Position numbers and translations under genes: made by a program
Notes under the pieces: model-generated
Databases searched by the model: none
Seen by the model: only the letters and a program-made list of their open reading frames with translations
What the model was told of the DNA's origin: nothing
Assembly: GCA_006386115.1 (NCBI GenBank)
Contig: VFIW01000025.1
Coordinates: 434,001 to 498,000, forward strand
Length of the DNA stretch: 64,000 nt
Direction: 5' to 3'
Origin: Globisporangium splendens
Lineage: Eukaryota > Oomycota > Peronosporomycetes > Pythiales > Pythiaceae
Shown: positions 34,140 to 45,142 of the stretch, in pieces
Layout of the letters: the number at the start of each line of letters is the position of its first letter
How positions within the stretch are numbered: the first letter of the stretch is position 1

Positions 34140-36490
34140 TTGATTTGCAGATAGGATGAAGCCATCTGAACAAATCATTTCGCGAGAAAGTCGTACTTTC
34201 ACTGTATAGATCACGAGCAGCGAGTAAGTTACTGAGGTGCAAGTGACTCGCCGTGCTTGTACCGATGAGCGCGGCTATGGATTCATCCCTGTATCCAAGG
34301 AAGCAACACGACTCGTGTAGGATCAAATCTCTCTTGTTCGACATACGTCGTCACCTACCCAAACGTGATGGCGTGGTGAGCGAACCCAATGTAAAAGGCT
34401 CCCACGTCCGAGTGTCGATTTAACTTGTGGCATCGGTGATCTTGGTGGATTTCTACTCACGTGTGATCGTCGCACCATACGTTCCCCACGTTCGGCGCGT
34501 CTATTGGGTATACCCACTGTTCTCGTACAAGTAATTGATGATCGAGCCTGCGAGCGAGCAGGACGCAGGCGGTCCGCACCATCCGAAACCACAAGATCGG
34601 TCAATTACCAGATACTCTTCAAAGAGGGATCTGAACATGTGCACACAATTTTCGTCAATTGGAATACACCGAAAAGTACCAGCCACATCTCCAGCCAACG
34701 TCAAGGTGCGTTCACCTGGGAGCGTGTTCGTAGCTCGTGGACGCGCTGGGCTATCTCGCTTGGTGGGTTGTAGGGTATGTCAGGAAAGTTGGCTCAATCA
34801 TTGTGGTCGTTGATAGAATCTCCGTCCGGGAACGAGTAGTCGTAGATCACTCGAATATCCGGTTCATTCGGGACAACTTTGTCGACGACGCCGAGCGGAC
34901 TTATGATCATCTCTCGCCACAGTGCTGCCATTGATGTTTGAACAATTAGATATCTCCCTTCGCGCTGACCTTTCCGAAGATCTTCTCCCGATGCTCACGG
35001 ATGGATTTGTGGCTGACTGGGCGTGATGTTTAGGAGGTGGGCTTCGAAAACTTCCAGTGCGACCGCACGCTACCCCGAACAATGGAATCCCACAGCTGGA
35101 CTCTGTGCGTCATGCAGCCGTCGTGTGGAATCGACAGCTCATAGAGTGCCTTGTTGGGTCTCGGGTCGCGCTTGGTTTCACCACACACAAGTCGCACAAG
35201 GACCGGTAGTGACAGGTTCGAGCACACAGCCCACTCGGTTAGGAATTTAACCCACTCGATATCGATGTTGTCGTCGAGTGTTGGACCTTGAGGCGATGGA
35301 GGTACCAATCCACTCATTTTGGCGTATTCCTGCAATTGGACCGTAACCGCTTGCTCATTTTGATACCAAATTGATTCCAACGTGGCCACGAAGTGTTGGT
35401 ACTCCGCGTCAAGATTTGATATAGAATGCTCATCGAAAGGCTTGCCAGGAGAATTTCCCGAAATCGTACTTGGTCCATCTCCAGATGGCGACTGTGAGCG
35501 AGCCACCTCGTCGTAATGGTTGTCATGTCCATGGTGGCAATTCTGGCGTCACAAATCTGCGAACTTTGCATCGAGCCCATGGTAATTAACCACAATGAAC
35601 GCGTGAACGTCGGCATGCCGGCTGTCAGGACAAAAATGCACACGCTTTCGGGAAAAACACTTGCCGTTGAGTGCACTGTGACATCCCACTTGTGACAGAA
35701 GATTCATGCAAATTGTGTGTTTGCCTTGACGTGATAGCTAGTTAAGAATCTTCTGCGGCACTTATGAGGTCTTCGGCACACGACGATCTCGCGCTGATGG
35801 TACAGCTAACACTGCGGCTGGTTGAGCGGGAGGTTGTTCCTGTCGCGAGTCTCGTAACGCCATCAGAAAACCGTCGTTCCGTGAACACTCGAGTTTTACA
35901 TCGGAGACTGTCGCCATCTCTCGTGCCAATAGTTGACTGCGGAATCGCCCCAGCTTTGTAGCAATCCAAAATATCAGTAGATCACAAAGCTCCGCGTCTG
36001 GTTGCTGTAAACCAGAATACCGTTCCATGAACGCCAAGGCTACTCTCAAGAACTGGGTGGTCTCGGCATTGTAGAACTGGTCGGCGAAAACACAGCAATT
36101 TTGCAGCGCGTCGATAATCTCGGAGATGGCAGAGGGACGAGGAGCGGCGGGCAACTAGTGTCGTCTCGAAAAATCTGCCATATCAATCGAGCCAGCGACG
36201 TTATTCAGGTGTTCATGCGGAGTTATCCGGCGTCGGTGCATGACAGACAATCCGCACAGACCAAGGTGAAGTCGTACAAGTCACGTAGCACAGCGTGAAC
36301 TGCGAGAAATCGAGTCGATGGCAGTTGTCGCACCCATTCAAGAACAGACTGTGAACACTTGCCTGCTAATGTCGGATGAACGATCATGTTATGTACGTGC
36401 TGTTCCACACGAGATGCTCGAAATGACAAACTGCGCGCATCGTCTAGGTCGAATGCAAACAGAGGATTCTCGTCGATTTTTCGCGGCACA
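34140..36490 (-). pseudogene. Decayed retrotransposon with reverse-transcriptase relic
   Basis: Read on the minus strand, fragments appear in order. 36490-35030: polar regions of unknown type (VEQHVHNMIVHPTLAGKC, IISEIIDALQNC-like, IDIEWVKFLTEWAVC). About 34930-34500: an RT core with PLGVVDKVVPNE, VIYDYSFPDGDSINDH, GDVAGTFRCIPI and GFGWCGPPASCSLAG. About 34435-34480: VWCDDHT, the likely catalytic xxDD box, followed directly by a stop. Many stops and frameshifts. The RT style recalls non-canonical oomycete retroelements (possibly tyrosine-recombinase/DIRS type), but I see no recombinase or terminal repeats. Dead insertion between two SWEET pseudogenes. Confidence 0.65.
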
Positions 36491-36699
36491 AATTGGCGTC
36501 GTCGTTTGAGTTTCTCGTGGCAGTTGGCTCGCGGCTGGTCCGTGAATGACGAAGCGGCGCATTTTGCTGTTGCACCTCTGCAGTGTCGTCTCCCAACTCG
36601 TCGGCCAAGCTCACCGCGTTGGCGACACTAGACCTGTCGTCACTGAGGCCACTAATCACTGATGGGAGCGGAGTAGACTTGTGCTGATTGCATGGGCAC

Positions 36700-37705
36700 A
36701 TCTCTGTCTTGTGCAGTGCCTGAGCCCGCTCCCTTCTTTCTGCAATGCTCACAAAGCGAAACCACGGGCGAGCTCTCAATTCTTCCACTTGAGTCGCTTC
36801 TCGGTGTATGTCATGTCTGGTACGTGCTTGTAGCATCTCCTCTTGAAGTTGCGGAGTGGAGAGTCTCACACACCATCCTTTCTCACTTGCTTATCGTGTT
36901 TTTACAAATTGCAGGGTGATGTATGGCTACTTGTCCGACAATATCTTTCCGCTGTTTATGGCTGTAAGGTGAGGTTTTGTTTAGATACAAGCAGCTGACC
37001 GACAATATCCATTCTCCGAAATTATAAGATTAACTTGCGACGTCAGAGAATTAGCCAAAAACGTTGGACGGCGCAGTGTGTGCGCCTCCTACCATCCGAA
37101 GGTAGTATATCTTTCCACTGTGCGCCACCTACCACTTTGGCGACGACGTCAGCGTCATGTACATCGTCGTCTTCTATCGCTACACGTCCGAGTGCAAGTA
37201 CACTTTCCAGGTCATCGCGTCCGTCGTGTTAGTTCTTCTTCTCGTCACAGTGCACGTAGCGCTGGGCAAACTTAGCGGCACCGACCAGTCGACGGACCGA
37301 GTCTCAAGCATTATTGGCTTCATCGGGATCGGCGTATCTATCATTCTATGCATCACCACTCGAGACGACCAAGCGTATCGTCTCCCCCAAGTCGGCATCG
37401 AGTATTCCAATCCACTGTGCGTCGTTGTGCACGATCAGCAACGCTCTCTGGACGGCAGACGGCATGATCACCGACGATTGTTCGTGACCATTCCGAACGC
37501 CGTTTGTTTGGGTGCTTGCGTCGATCCAATGTTCTGTACTGTGTTTTACAACTGCAACCGACAAGCATCGGGGCAAGGTGACCTCAACAAGGATCAAATG
37601 GACGCTATCACGGGTCATTTCTCTTCAACGACTAGCAATACCTCGGCTGGCGATTTCGAAGAAAATGAGCAGAGAACAGTGACTCAATGGTTTCCATCAT
37701 TTTAA
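36700..37705 (+). pseudogene. SWEET pseudogene I
   Basis: Exon-1 remnant near 36710-36820 (TTGELSILPLESL, VCHVW) ends at a normal donor TG|GTACGT. Exon 2 starts near 36915 with VMYGYLSDNIFPLFMA, is interrupted by about 170 bp of unrelated sequence (36967-37135), and resumes MYIVVFYRYTSECKYT. After SSIIGFIGIGVSIIL the frame shifts, then again near 37470 before FVTIPNAVCLGAC. No in-frame path yields a full transporter. Most similar to H/H' (shared NALWTADG codons). A degenerate family member. Confidence 0.75.
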
Positions 37706-38290
37706 AAACCATGGGCTACAGAAACATGATCCGGAAGCAATGATCGGGTATGACTGCGTACGCATAATGATACGTGCGTCAGACAACCAGCCGCTTATGC
37801 GGTGTAATCAACCCACAGATCTGGAATGCTGGCAGTGTCGGGAGCCATCCGTTCCGTGACCTCCTCTCACACAGTACAAATGTGTCAGCGAGTCACAAGT
37901 TGACAGTGCGCCTTTCGCATTTTGTGCATCTTCTTCATGTGCGCGGTCAACTACCGAAACGACCCCCGCGAAAAGAGAGCACTGATATAAGAGCATCTCC
38001 AGACAGCACCACCATCACTCCTGACTGCAGCTTCCAAACGAAAAGATAGGAAGTGGCACTCTGGTGCCGCAAAGTTGCGTGGAGAGAAAACAGTGCTGTC
38101 GTTTGCGAAAACCTTTAGACGGACGACAATTCCTGGCCAATCCCATGAAAGAATCTCCGCCTTCCCCTCGCTAGTCTATCTACGGAATGCGCGCGTAACC
38201 GATGTGTCCGATTTGGTACAGTATCGAGTCACTTTCGCTCCTCTTGGAGCTCTTTACCAGCAGAGATGACGGTGTGCTGCTACCCTAGAG
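37706..38290. other. Intergenic upstream of SWEET L
   Basis: No gene seen. Confidence 0.4.
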
Positions 38291-38306
38291 CCATTGTTCA
38301 ATTTCC
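38291..38306 (+). promoter_or_regulatory. INR/FPR-like element of SWEET L
   Basis: CCATTGTTCAATTTCC matches the CATTYYNCAWTTT part of the oomycete core promoter well and lies about 50-60 bp before the ATG. Confidence 0.45.
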
Positions 38307-38354
38307 AAGCTTCTTTCAACGAGCACCACATTACTCTACAACTGTACGACAGCA

Positions 38355-39282
38355 ATGGATCCGGGGCTCCTCATTCTAAAGGCGCTTGCGTCGCTCTGTT
38401 CGTTGGCGATGATTTTGAGTCCGGTGCCTGAACTCTACCGCTCCCGCAAGCGCAAGCACACGGGCGAGATGGCCATTATGCCACTCATTGGTCTCTGGGT
38501 CAATTCGCATATGTGGTATGTGATCTGCTGCCTGAAATACCCACACGTAGCCGTCCTTGTGCTGGTGTGTGACCGTCTTTCCGCCGTTGTTTTTCTTTTC
38601 TTTTTTCAATAGGATGGTGTACGGTCTCGTTACGAGCAATATCTTCCCGTTGTTCGTGACATACGTGGTTGGCGACGTGTGCAGTGTCTTCTACATCTCG
38701 ATTTTCTACCGATACACAAAAGAAAAGGCATACACCTTGAAGGCCATCGTGTTCGGCATTGTTGTCCTTGCCGCGTTCACTACATACACGATTTTGGCCA
38801 AAGCTGGTATCACTGGCCAATCGTCGCACTCTGTGGAGCAAGTTGTCGGCTACATCACTGCGCTGGGCAGCGTGGCACCGTATGTGTTTCCTCTCGAGAC
38901 GATCGCACTCGTGCTCAGGACCAAATCCGCCGCGTCCATTCCAGTGCTCATGTGTCTATGTGGTGCAATCGGAAACGCTTTGTGGATCACCTACGGGCTC
39001 CTCATCGACGACATGTTTGTGTTTGGACTCGGGATCCCGTGTGGGCTTTTCGCGTTGGTCCAAGTCGTGCTGTACATCGTTTACAACCCGAACAATGCGC
39101 ATGACCAGCACTGTCCCGTCGAAGAAAGCGTGGACGCAAGCAAGTACGAACTGCCCATCGCGATCCTCACACCCAAGACGAACACGAGTAGCAGAGACGG
39201 GAATGAAGAGGTCTCGGTACAGATCCAGCTCGAGAGTCCACACTACGAATCAATGCGGTCGCCGGTGGCATCGAGCTTCTAA
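38355..39282 (+). CDS. SWEET/MtN3 sugar transporter L
   Basis: Exons 38355-38515 (161 nt, one codon shorter than usual) and 38613-39282 give 276 aa; intron TG|GTATGT with a strong pyrimidine tract and AATAG|G. Exon 1: MDPGLLILKALASLCSLAM then LSPVPELYRSRKRK; exon 2 starts MVYGLVTSNIFPLF. Repeat two has NALWITYGLL, but helix 7 reads FGLGIPCGLFA, so the pocket Asn is Gly. The tail has LPIAILTPKTN and ends SPHYESMRSPVASSF. Convergent with SWEET M, 122 bp apart. Complete frame; forms a subgroup with J and M. Confidence 0.88.
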
Positions 39283-39404
39283 TCGCAGAAATCGCACAAA
39301 GAAACAGTATTAATAGAGTAAAGCTAATCCCAAGCCCTTTTTCAAACACACGATAATTGTATTTTCACAAAGGAGAGCTATGTTTCGACTCGTGATTATG
39401 CAGC

Positions 39405-40309
39405 TCAAACTATGGTAGACGACGGTCGAGGCGAGTGCATTGCCTCATAGTGCGGATCCTCGACATCACTAACGTTCGCGATGGCTTCATCTGCAGCAAC
39501 CACTGACGGCACTGTAATCGGCAGGTCGCTCTTCGTTGCGCCATCGACAAAGTCGCCTGTGTGAGGGACTCTTTTCGGGTAGTAAACGAAGTAAAGGGCG
39601 ATCTGGAGCGTCGCGAAGAATGCGCAAAACGCAGCTGGAAGAAACACGAACGAGTCGTGATCGACGAGGCCGTAGATCACCCAAAGTGTGTTGCACACCG
39701 AGCCGCAGAGGCACATCAGCACAGGAATGGACGCACCGGATTTGGTCTTGAGAACGCGTGCGATCGTCTCAAACGGGGATGTGTACAGCGCGATCCCCGT
39801 GGCCGTCGTAATGTAGCCCACAATCTGTTCCACTGAATGCGCTGACTGGCCCGTGACGCCGGTCTCACCGATGATGGTGCACCCGGTGATGGCAATGAAG
39901 AACGCGAACGCTGAGAGAATGACTTTTTGCGCATACGCCTTTTCTGCCGTGTAGCGATAGAAGATTGCAGTGTAGACGATGCCGCAGATTTCTCCGATCA
40001 AGTAGGTCACAAAAAGTGGGAACACATCGTCAGTGAGAAGCCCATAGACCGCCCTGTCACGTTGGAAAAGATCGAGTGTTACTGACTAACAACTTTGAAA
40101 ATCAACTTGGGTCAATAGGCGAAATATAAAAACGGGTCCACTTACCACAAATGGCTACTGATCCACAGACTAACAAGCGGCAAGAGTGCCATTTCGCCTG
40201 TGGACTGGTTCTTGACCACCTTGCGCAGATCCAACGAGGGACTGAAGATCATACCGAGTGAAAAGATCGACGCGAACACCTTGAGAACGACGAGACCCAT
40301 ATCCACCAT
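39405..40309 (-). CDS. SWEET/MtN3 sugar transporter M
   Basis: Exons 40309-40146 (164 nt) and 40053-39405 give 270 aa; the 92-nt intron is TG|GTAAG...ACAG|G. Exon 1 encodes MVDMGLVVLKVFASIFSLGM and ends SLWISSHLW; exon 2 starts AVYGLLTDDVFPLF. Very like SWEET J. In helix 7 FLPAAFCAFFA lacks the pocket Asn (Ala). The tail ends with DPHYEAMHSPRPSSTIV. Complete frame on the strand opposite to L. Confidence 0.88.
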
Positions 40310-40993
40310 CGTGCTCACAGTACAGAGGCTGGGTGAGTACTTGCTTCGGGTTGGGCTGGAGCTGGTCTGCTGGGAAGCAGGAATGTTGAGAAGTGAAATG
40401 GCTGGCAGTTAGTCCATTCGTCTGGGCTCCTGAGAACCAGGGACATACTATGGTGGAGGGATTGATCACTGCCAGCGCCATGTGGCTCCTATCCACATCA
40501 TAGGATGAACTCACTCAAAGTGATGGTCACACATTCGTTTGTTATAAAAAGGACATATGAGGCTGCCACAAACACACGCCAAGTGCAAACATGTCTGCTC
40601 GCCCCAGCATCGGCTCCTTTGCTGCGCTACTGTTCCCTCAGAAACGTCGCCGTGAAGGATTTAGACTCTGTCCACATCCATGAGTCATGCTTTGCCAGCA
40701 CCGTCAGCGCCTCAATGTGTACCGCTGATACGAACGAATGACATTATTCTGAAGTATTGCGGTCAACGTATCCGGGACACAAATGCAAAAAGTGATCTTT
40801 GTGATAATGCTTCGTGAGAAGGTTTTGCTGAACCTTGGGTCATTCTTCTTCATTTGCTGTCTTTTTACACAATGTTACATGTACGTTGGCAAGATGTACT
40901 CAACTTGTGAGTTTGGGTAGGACGGTGCCCAACACATACGCATTCATTCGATATGCGGTGTCAGTAAGAACTGGTCCTGATCACATCGATCTC
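40310..40993. other. Intergenic
   Basis: No supported gene between SWEET M and the proline-rich gene; contains the SWEET M upstream region. Confidence 0.45.
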
Positions 40994-41683
40994 TCACTTT
41001 CCATGACAGAGCCCTGTGGCGGCATCCCAAGCACACGACAAGAACCAGAACTCACAGCCGAACTTGGAAGTGTACAGCTTGCAGAATCCTTCGTTTGAAG
41101 ACGTTGGAGCAGGCGTCGGACCAGGTGTTGGGGCTTTAGTCGTCGGAGTTGGAGAAGGTCTTGGCGATGGAACCTCTGGCGCTGGCGTTGGTTCAGGACT
41201 TGGGTCTTGTTTGTCTATCGGGATATAACTAGGCGGTGTTGGCGTAGTTACTTCTGGGGTCGGCGATGGAGCTGAAGTTGGAGCTGGGGTTACAGCTGGA
41301 GTCAGAGATGGTGTCGGCACTGGCGTCGGTGCAGAGGTTGGAGCTGAAGTTGGTGCTGACGTTGCAGACGTTGGAGCTGACGATGGCGCAGTCGGCGCTG
41401 TTGTTGGCGTAGACGTTGGAGCTGGGGTTGCTGCCGGCGTTGGTGCTGGAGCGGGCATTGTTGGTACAGGAGTTTGTCTTGGCGTTTCTGGGGTTGGCAA
41501 CAGTGTTGAAGTTGGTGTTTGTGTTGGCTGGTTTTGGGGCGATGTTGTTGTGTCTGGAAAGGCACATCCCCATGTGGTGCCAACTGCAATCTGGCATTCA
41601 GCATCTTGCTTGGCAACACTGTCCTTCCCGTTGTAAGAGGCCAGTTGAGGGTGGCAATCTTTGATCGCGATGCTTGTGGCACT
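40994..41683 (-). CDS. Proline/threonine-rich secreted-type protein, 5' end unresolved
   Basis: The frame ends at 40994. It begins with a Cys region (IKDCHPQLASYNG, VAKQDAECQI, TTWGCAFP) homologous to residues ~65-100 of the secreted protein at 57002-58198. About 130 residues of Pro/Thr/Ser/Ala repeats follow (PTSAPTSAPT, TPAPTS types), then a small Cys-rich end (FCKLYTSKFGCEFWF, WDAATGLC). Such mucin-like proteins are commonly O-glycosylated wall or extracellular proteins. Upstream, an in-frame stop at 41684-41686 cuts the frame before any signal peptide, so either an intron ends there or the 5' part is broken. The signal sequence was not found. Function unknown. Confidence 0.6.
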   Translation of the reverse strand, partial: SATSIAIKDCHPQLASYNGKDSVAKQDAECQIAVGTTWGCAFPDTTTSPQNQPTQTPTSTLLPTPETPRQTPVPTMPAPAPTPAATPAPTSTPTTAPTAPSSAPTSATSAPTSAPTSAPTPVPTPSLTPAVTPAPTSAPSPTPEVTTPTPPSYIPIDKQDPSPEPTPAPEVPSPRPSPTPTTKAPTPGPTPAPTSSNEGFCKLYTSKFGCEFWFLSCAWDAATGLCHGK

Positions 41684-42381
41684 CTATTCTGCTCTCTGCA
41701 TGTCTCCACGTGATACGAGTGGGTGCAAATCTCGTGAGGGAGTCTTTTGAGCTCGATCATTTGTCAGTTTTGTGCAAGCAAGTCTTTGACTGTGATTACG
41801 GATGATTGAGTGACAGAGTGGGATGTGTGCCGGTTATCGAGCTGTGTTGACACAGTATACCACAACTATACGCTTGTGTTGTTTGTAGCACGGTATTTTA
41901 TACGTTTATATAACACTGCCATTTCTCTGATAGTGCCCCACTCCAAGAGTACCCCATACAAGAGCACCGAGGTGCTGACGTTTGTACCCCATCTTCAAAT
42001 AGTACCCCACTTTGGCTCAAGGCTCATCTCCCCGTCATTGCTTGCCTTACCCTCGTGACCACGACACAGCGTGAAGTCTCAATGGTGGCCTCCAAAATGT
42101 TACCTTCCGTTTAAGCGAGTACAAGTCTTCGCAGTTGGGTTGGACGTCCAAAACAATACGAATTTTCGTTTTACCAAGGTAGTTCGCCCTTGACAGTACC
42201 CCTCCTGAATGCAGCTCTTGTTTCAATTCAGCCAGTGCACACGTTGTCGCTTCATTCTCACAGCGAAACGGCTGTCACAAAGTTCAGCTCACTATTTTTT
42301 ATTGCCACGAGCAACTTACAAAGTCCAGATCACAATATACAGCACCTGTAGACAATGTGCTCTGAAAAACCTTCCGAATGA
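41684..42381. other. Intergenic
   Basis: No supported gene; may include the missing first exon of the proline-rich gene. Confidence 0.4.
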
Positions 42382-43095
42382 CTAACGGCCCATGTTGATG
42401 CATCTGCATGAAGCATGCATAGTGCGCACGAGGCGTCTCGGTTGAAGCCGAGGAAGCGCAGATCGATTTTCCCCTCTCGACACTCTACACACCACAGAGA
42501 CGTAGCGCGCAAGGACTGAGCGATAATGCTCGCCGTCGTCGACCCGCAGAGGATGAAGATGAACGTGCACATTCGTCAGCGCCACACAAAGCCGTGCCGA
42601 AATGTCGCAACGGCTCTTGTTCCATTTGCAGGTCGCGTGCATAACCTTCAAATGCTGGCTCATCCTGCCGAAGAAGTTCTCGACTAGCACGCGATCAGAT
42701 GAGATCAGCACATTGCGCGCAAGGTCGCCATGCTGGAGGGTGCCCCCACGCGGCTTTCGCTTTGGCTGGATGGTGCGTATCTGTGTCTGGGCACCCTGGT
42801 AGTCCATGTCAAGAAGAACTCCCCATGCATCAGGGTGTTCGCGAGCGCCTTCGACGGCATCCAATTCCGCTCTCTCTTCGCGCGTTTCCTTCAGCATTCC
42901 TCGATGAACCGCCGCGTGCTCTAGCATGGTGGTGAGGTTGGACTTCGCGTCTGGCCAGTGTGGAGACACGTCGACAGCGAACCCGGGGCAGACAACAGAG
43001 CACTCCACCTTGTAGCCGCAGAGCTTGTGCTTTCCTGACAAGCACGTCTTTTGTTCCACGAAGCTGCCTAGGTGTCGCTTTTGACGCTCTTCTCG
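42382..43095 (-). mobile_element. PIF/Harbinger-type DDE transposase remnant
   Basis: One open frame of about 235 codons without its N-terminal half. It starts LGSFVEQKTCLSGKHKLCGYKVE, the typical entry to DDE_Tnp_4 domains, and has FAVDVSPHWPDAKSNL (first acidic region), VLLDMDYQGA (second Asp and the YQGA box) and VLVENFFGRMSQ (catalytic Glu). The end reads LCVALTNVHVHLHPLR, also usual for the family. Stops precede it at about 43096 and no start codon or DNA-binding region is visible, so it is a truncated copy. No terminal inverted repeats found. The family moves DNA elements by cut and paste with 3-bp TTA/TAA target duplications. Confidence 0.7.
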
Positions 43096-43246
43096 TTATC
43101 TTCAAAACGAAACAGTTAACGGTCCATGCTTGTGAAGCAGCTTGCCGACACATTCACGTTGATTGCACATGCACGTTATAAACAATTTACAAGAATCATT
43201 ATGAACTTAAATCCCCAGTCATGAATAATGCAAAAAATCTCCGCGC

Positions 43247-45142
43247 TCACAGCAGCATGCAGGTTCTTTTTCCCTTTTTGAATACAACGACGTCGTCAGC
43301 GACCAAGATCCCGAGCGGCATGCCATCCGAGTCGAGGAGCATTTTGAGAAACTCGTCGAGTTTCTTCTTGCGCAGCTCAATCGTTTCCGTCGATTTGCTG
43401 CCCCACAGCTGGCGACGTGGGAACATTGGAAACCCGGCCATTTGGTCCCCATACCTCGCCAAAAGATGCTTCCGATACCTCCGGAAGTCGCTGAAGCGTT
43501 TATAGCACGTGTATACTATGTCGTCTGATGTAGTGAGCTCCAACATGTACTTGACTTGGGCTGACTTGTGCGGTGCTTTGCGACTTACGACATGGTCAAT
43601 AATGCGAACCGTCGCCAAAACCGTGTCAGGCAACGCTGCGATAGAGGGCAGCCTTCGGTATCGTTGCTCTTGCTGCTGGTCGTGGACCAGGATCATGTCA
43701 CTTCTCATGTTTTTTTCCTCGAGAGAGAAGGAGCGAAGTTTCGTGACAATTTCAGCCACTTCGGGTCGATCGACTGGATCAAACGCACACATCTCCGCAA
43801 CGAGCACCCACTGATCGTCTGTGAACTCGTTTGGCTTTACTGGGAGCTCTCCGCGCTTGACTTGCCGACGGACAAATACGTCGGACGCTGTATGCCATGG
43901 ATAATCTCCACTCACTGCTTCAACGATGCACATCCCGAACGAGTACACATCTGACTTGTACGAGGCCTCTGCACCATTCAGGATCTCGGGTGCTTTCCAG
44001 CGCTGCGCTCCAACTCTTTTCTGGGCACTGAGTGCTTGTGACGCAGTCTGAACAGAGCTCAAGCCAAAGTCGGTAATCTTCGCGTACCCGTCTGAGCCGA
44101 CCAAAATGTTGTCGCCCTTCAAATCGTTGTGCACAATACGGCGTGAGTGCAGGAAACGCAGCCCCAAAGACGCTTCGTGTAGCTTCTCCCATGTACGGCT
44201 CTGATTCTCCAAGTTCGATCTCAGGTAGCTCGTCAGCGAACCACCACCTGCGTACTCACAGACAAAAAATGGCGGAATCCCTACGTGGCATGCGCCAAAG
44301 AGACGCACAATGTGGGTGTGGTTGGCGTTGAACCACACGTTCGCTTCGTTGATAAACGTTTTTCGTCCTTGTTCACCATCGAGATCGACGCATTTCACCA
44401 CGACGCGAGAGTCCAGGAGCGTGCCACTGTAGACTTTTCCGTACCCGCCCTGCGCGAAAGGTTCCAGGTCATGCTGCACTTCATGGGGAGGGATAAACCA
44501 CGATGGAATCATTGGTAGCTCGATCTTGGAGGAAACATTTTTCACGACCCCAAACACGGCGCGTAGAATCTGGAGCTCTGCGGGAGTGTACCCGTTGTAC
44601 AGCCTGCTGCATTCAAACCGGAGCAGCGTGAGCGCTTCGACTTGAGTTTGCGAGTCGCGAAGCTCCGCGCGCAACGTCGCTCTGCTCGTGCTCATCGCTT
44701 CGAAGGCGGCTTGCTGTTCTGCTCGTTCTTTTTCCCACTCCGTCTGCCAGTTAACGAGCGCTTCGTTGCCTTCGGGGACGTCCACGGCATCGAACAAGCG
44801 ATCGATATCACGGTGAAACTCGTAGTTCTTTTGCATGACGACGCGGTTCGCGACGAGCCGCATCACGGCCTTCTTGTTGGCATACTTGCGCAAAAAATCG
44901 TGGTACAGATACAGAATTCGCGTGTACCGGTTCATCACCTCGCGCGGCAACGTGAGCGCCTCCAAATGCATCAAGTCCTCAATGAATCGAAGGCGTTTGA
45001 GGACGTGGTTGCACATGTGCTGTGCCTCGTGCATCTGCGAACACAGCACACGGATCTCTTCGAGCGCCTGGGGGATTGGCGCGAAGAGACCCGACACGAT
45101 GGGGCCAGCTACCGCAGGATGGGAGGTGGAAGTCGCCGCCAT
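43247..45142 (-). CDS. Kinase K1: MLKL/HeLo-like helical bundle + TKL kinase + PX domain, intronless
   Basis: 631 aa in one exon. The ATG at 45142 was chosen over longer in-frame starts because paralogues begin at the same place (MAA...). Residues ~25-125: helical bundle with CSQMHEAQHMCNHVLKRL and YHDFLRKYANKKAVMRLV, recalling the MLKL N-terminal domain. 130-215: brace-like helices (DSQTQVEALTLLRFE). 228-475: kinase with loop GGYGKV (232-237), Lys250, HND (338-340; non-RD), DFG (358-360), APE (384-386). 508-626: PX domain with the basic-aromatic KRF (548-550), FPMFPRR, and the helix ELRKKKLDEFLKMLL. The catalytic residues are present, so it should phosphorylate proteins, with PX targeting it to phosphoinositide membranes (inference). 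First of four tandem copies and the only one without introns. Confidence 0.85.
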   Translation of the reverse strand: MAATSTSHPAVAGPIVSGLFAPIPQALEEIRVLCSQMHEAQHMCNHVLKRLRFIEDLMHLEALTLPREVMNRYTRILYLYHDFLRKYANKKAVMRLVANRVVMQKNYEFHRDIDRLFDAVDVPEGNEALVNWQTEWEKERAEQQAAFEAMSTSRATLRAELRDSQTQVEALTLLRFECSRLYNGYTPAELQILRAVFGVVKNVSSKIELPMIPSWFIPPHEVQHDLEPFAQGGYGKVYSGTLLDSRVVVKCVDLDGEQGRKTFINEANVWFNANHTHIVRLFGACHVGIPPFFVCEYAGGGSLTSYLRSNLENQSRTWEKLHEASLGLRFLHSRRIVHNDLKGDNILVGSDGYAKITDFGLSSVQTASQALSAQKRVGAQRWKAPEILNGAEASYKSDVYSFGMCIVEAVSGDYPWHTASDVFVRRQVKRGELPVKPNEFTDDQWVLVAEMCAFDPVDRPEVAEIVTKLRSFSLEEKNMRSDMILVHDQQQEQRYRRLPSIAALPDTVLATVRIIDHVVSRKAPHKSAQVKYMLELTTSDDIVYTCYKRFSDFRRYRKHLLARYGDQMAGFPMFPRRQLWGSKSTETIELRKKKLDEFLKMLLDSDGMPLGILVADDVVVFKKGKRTCMLL

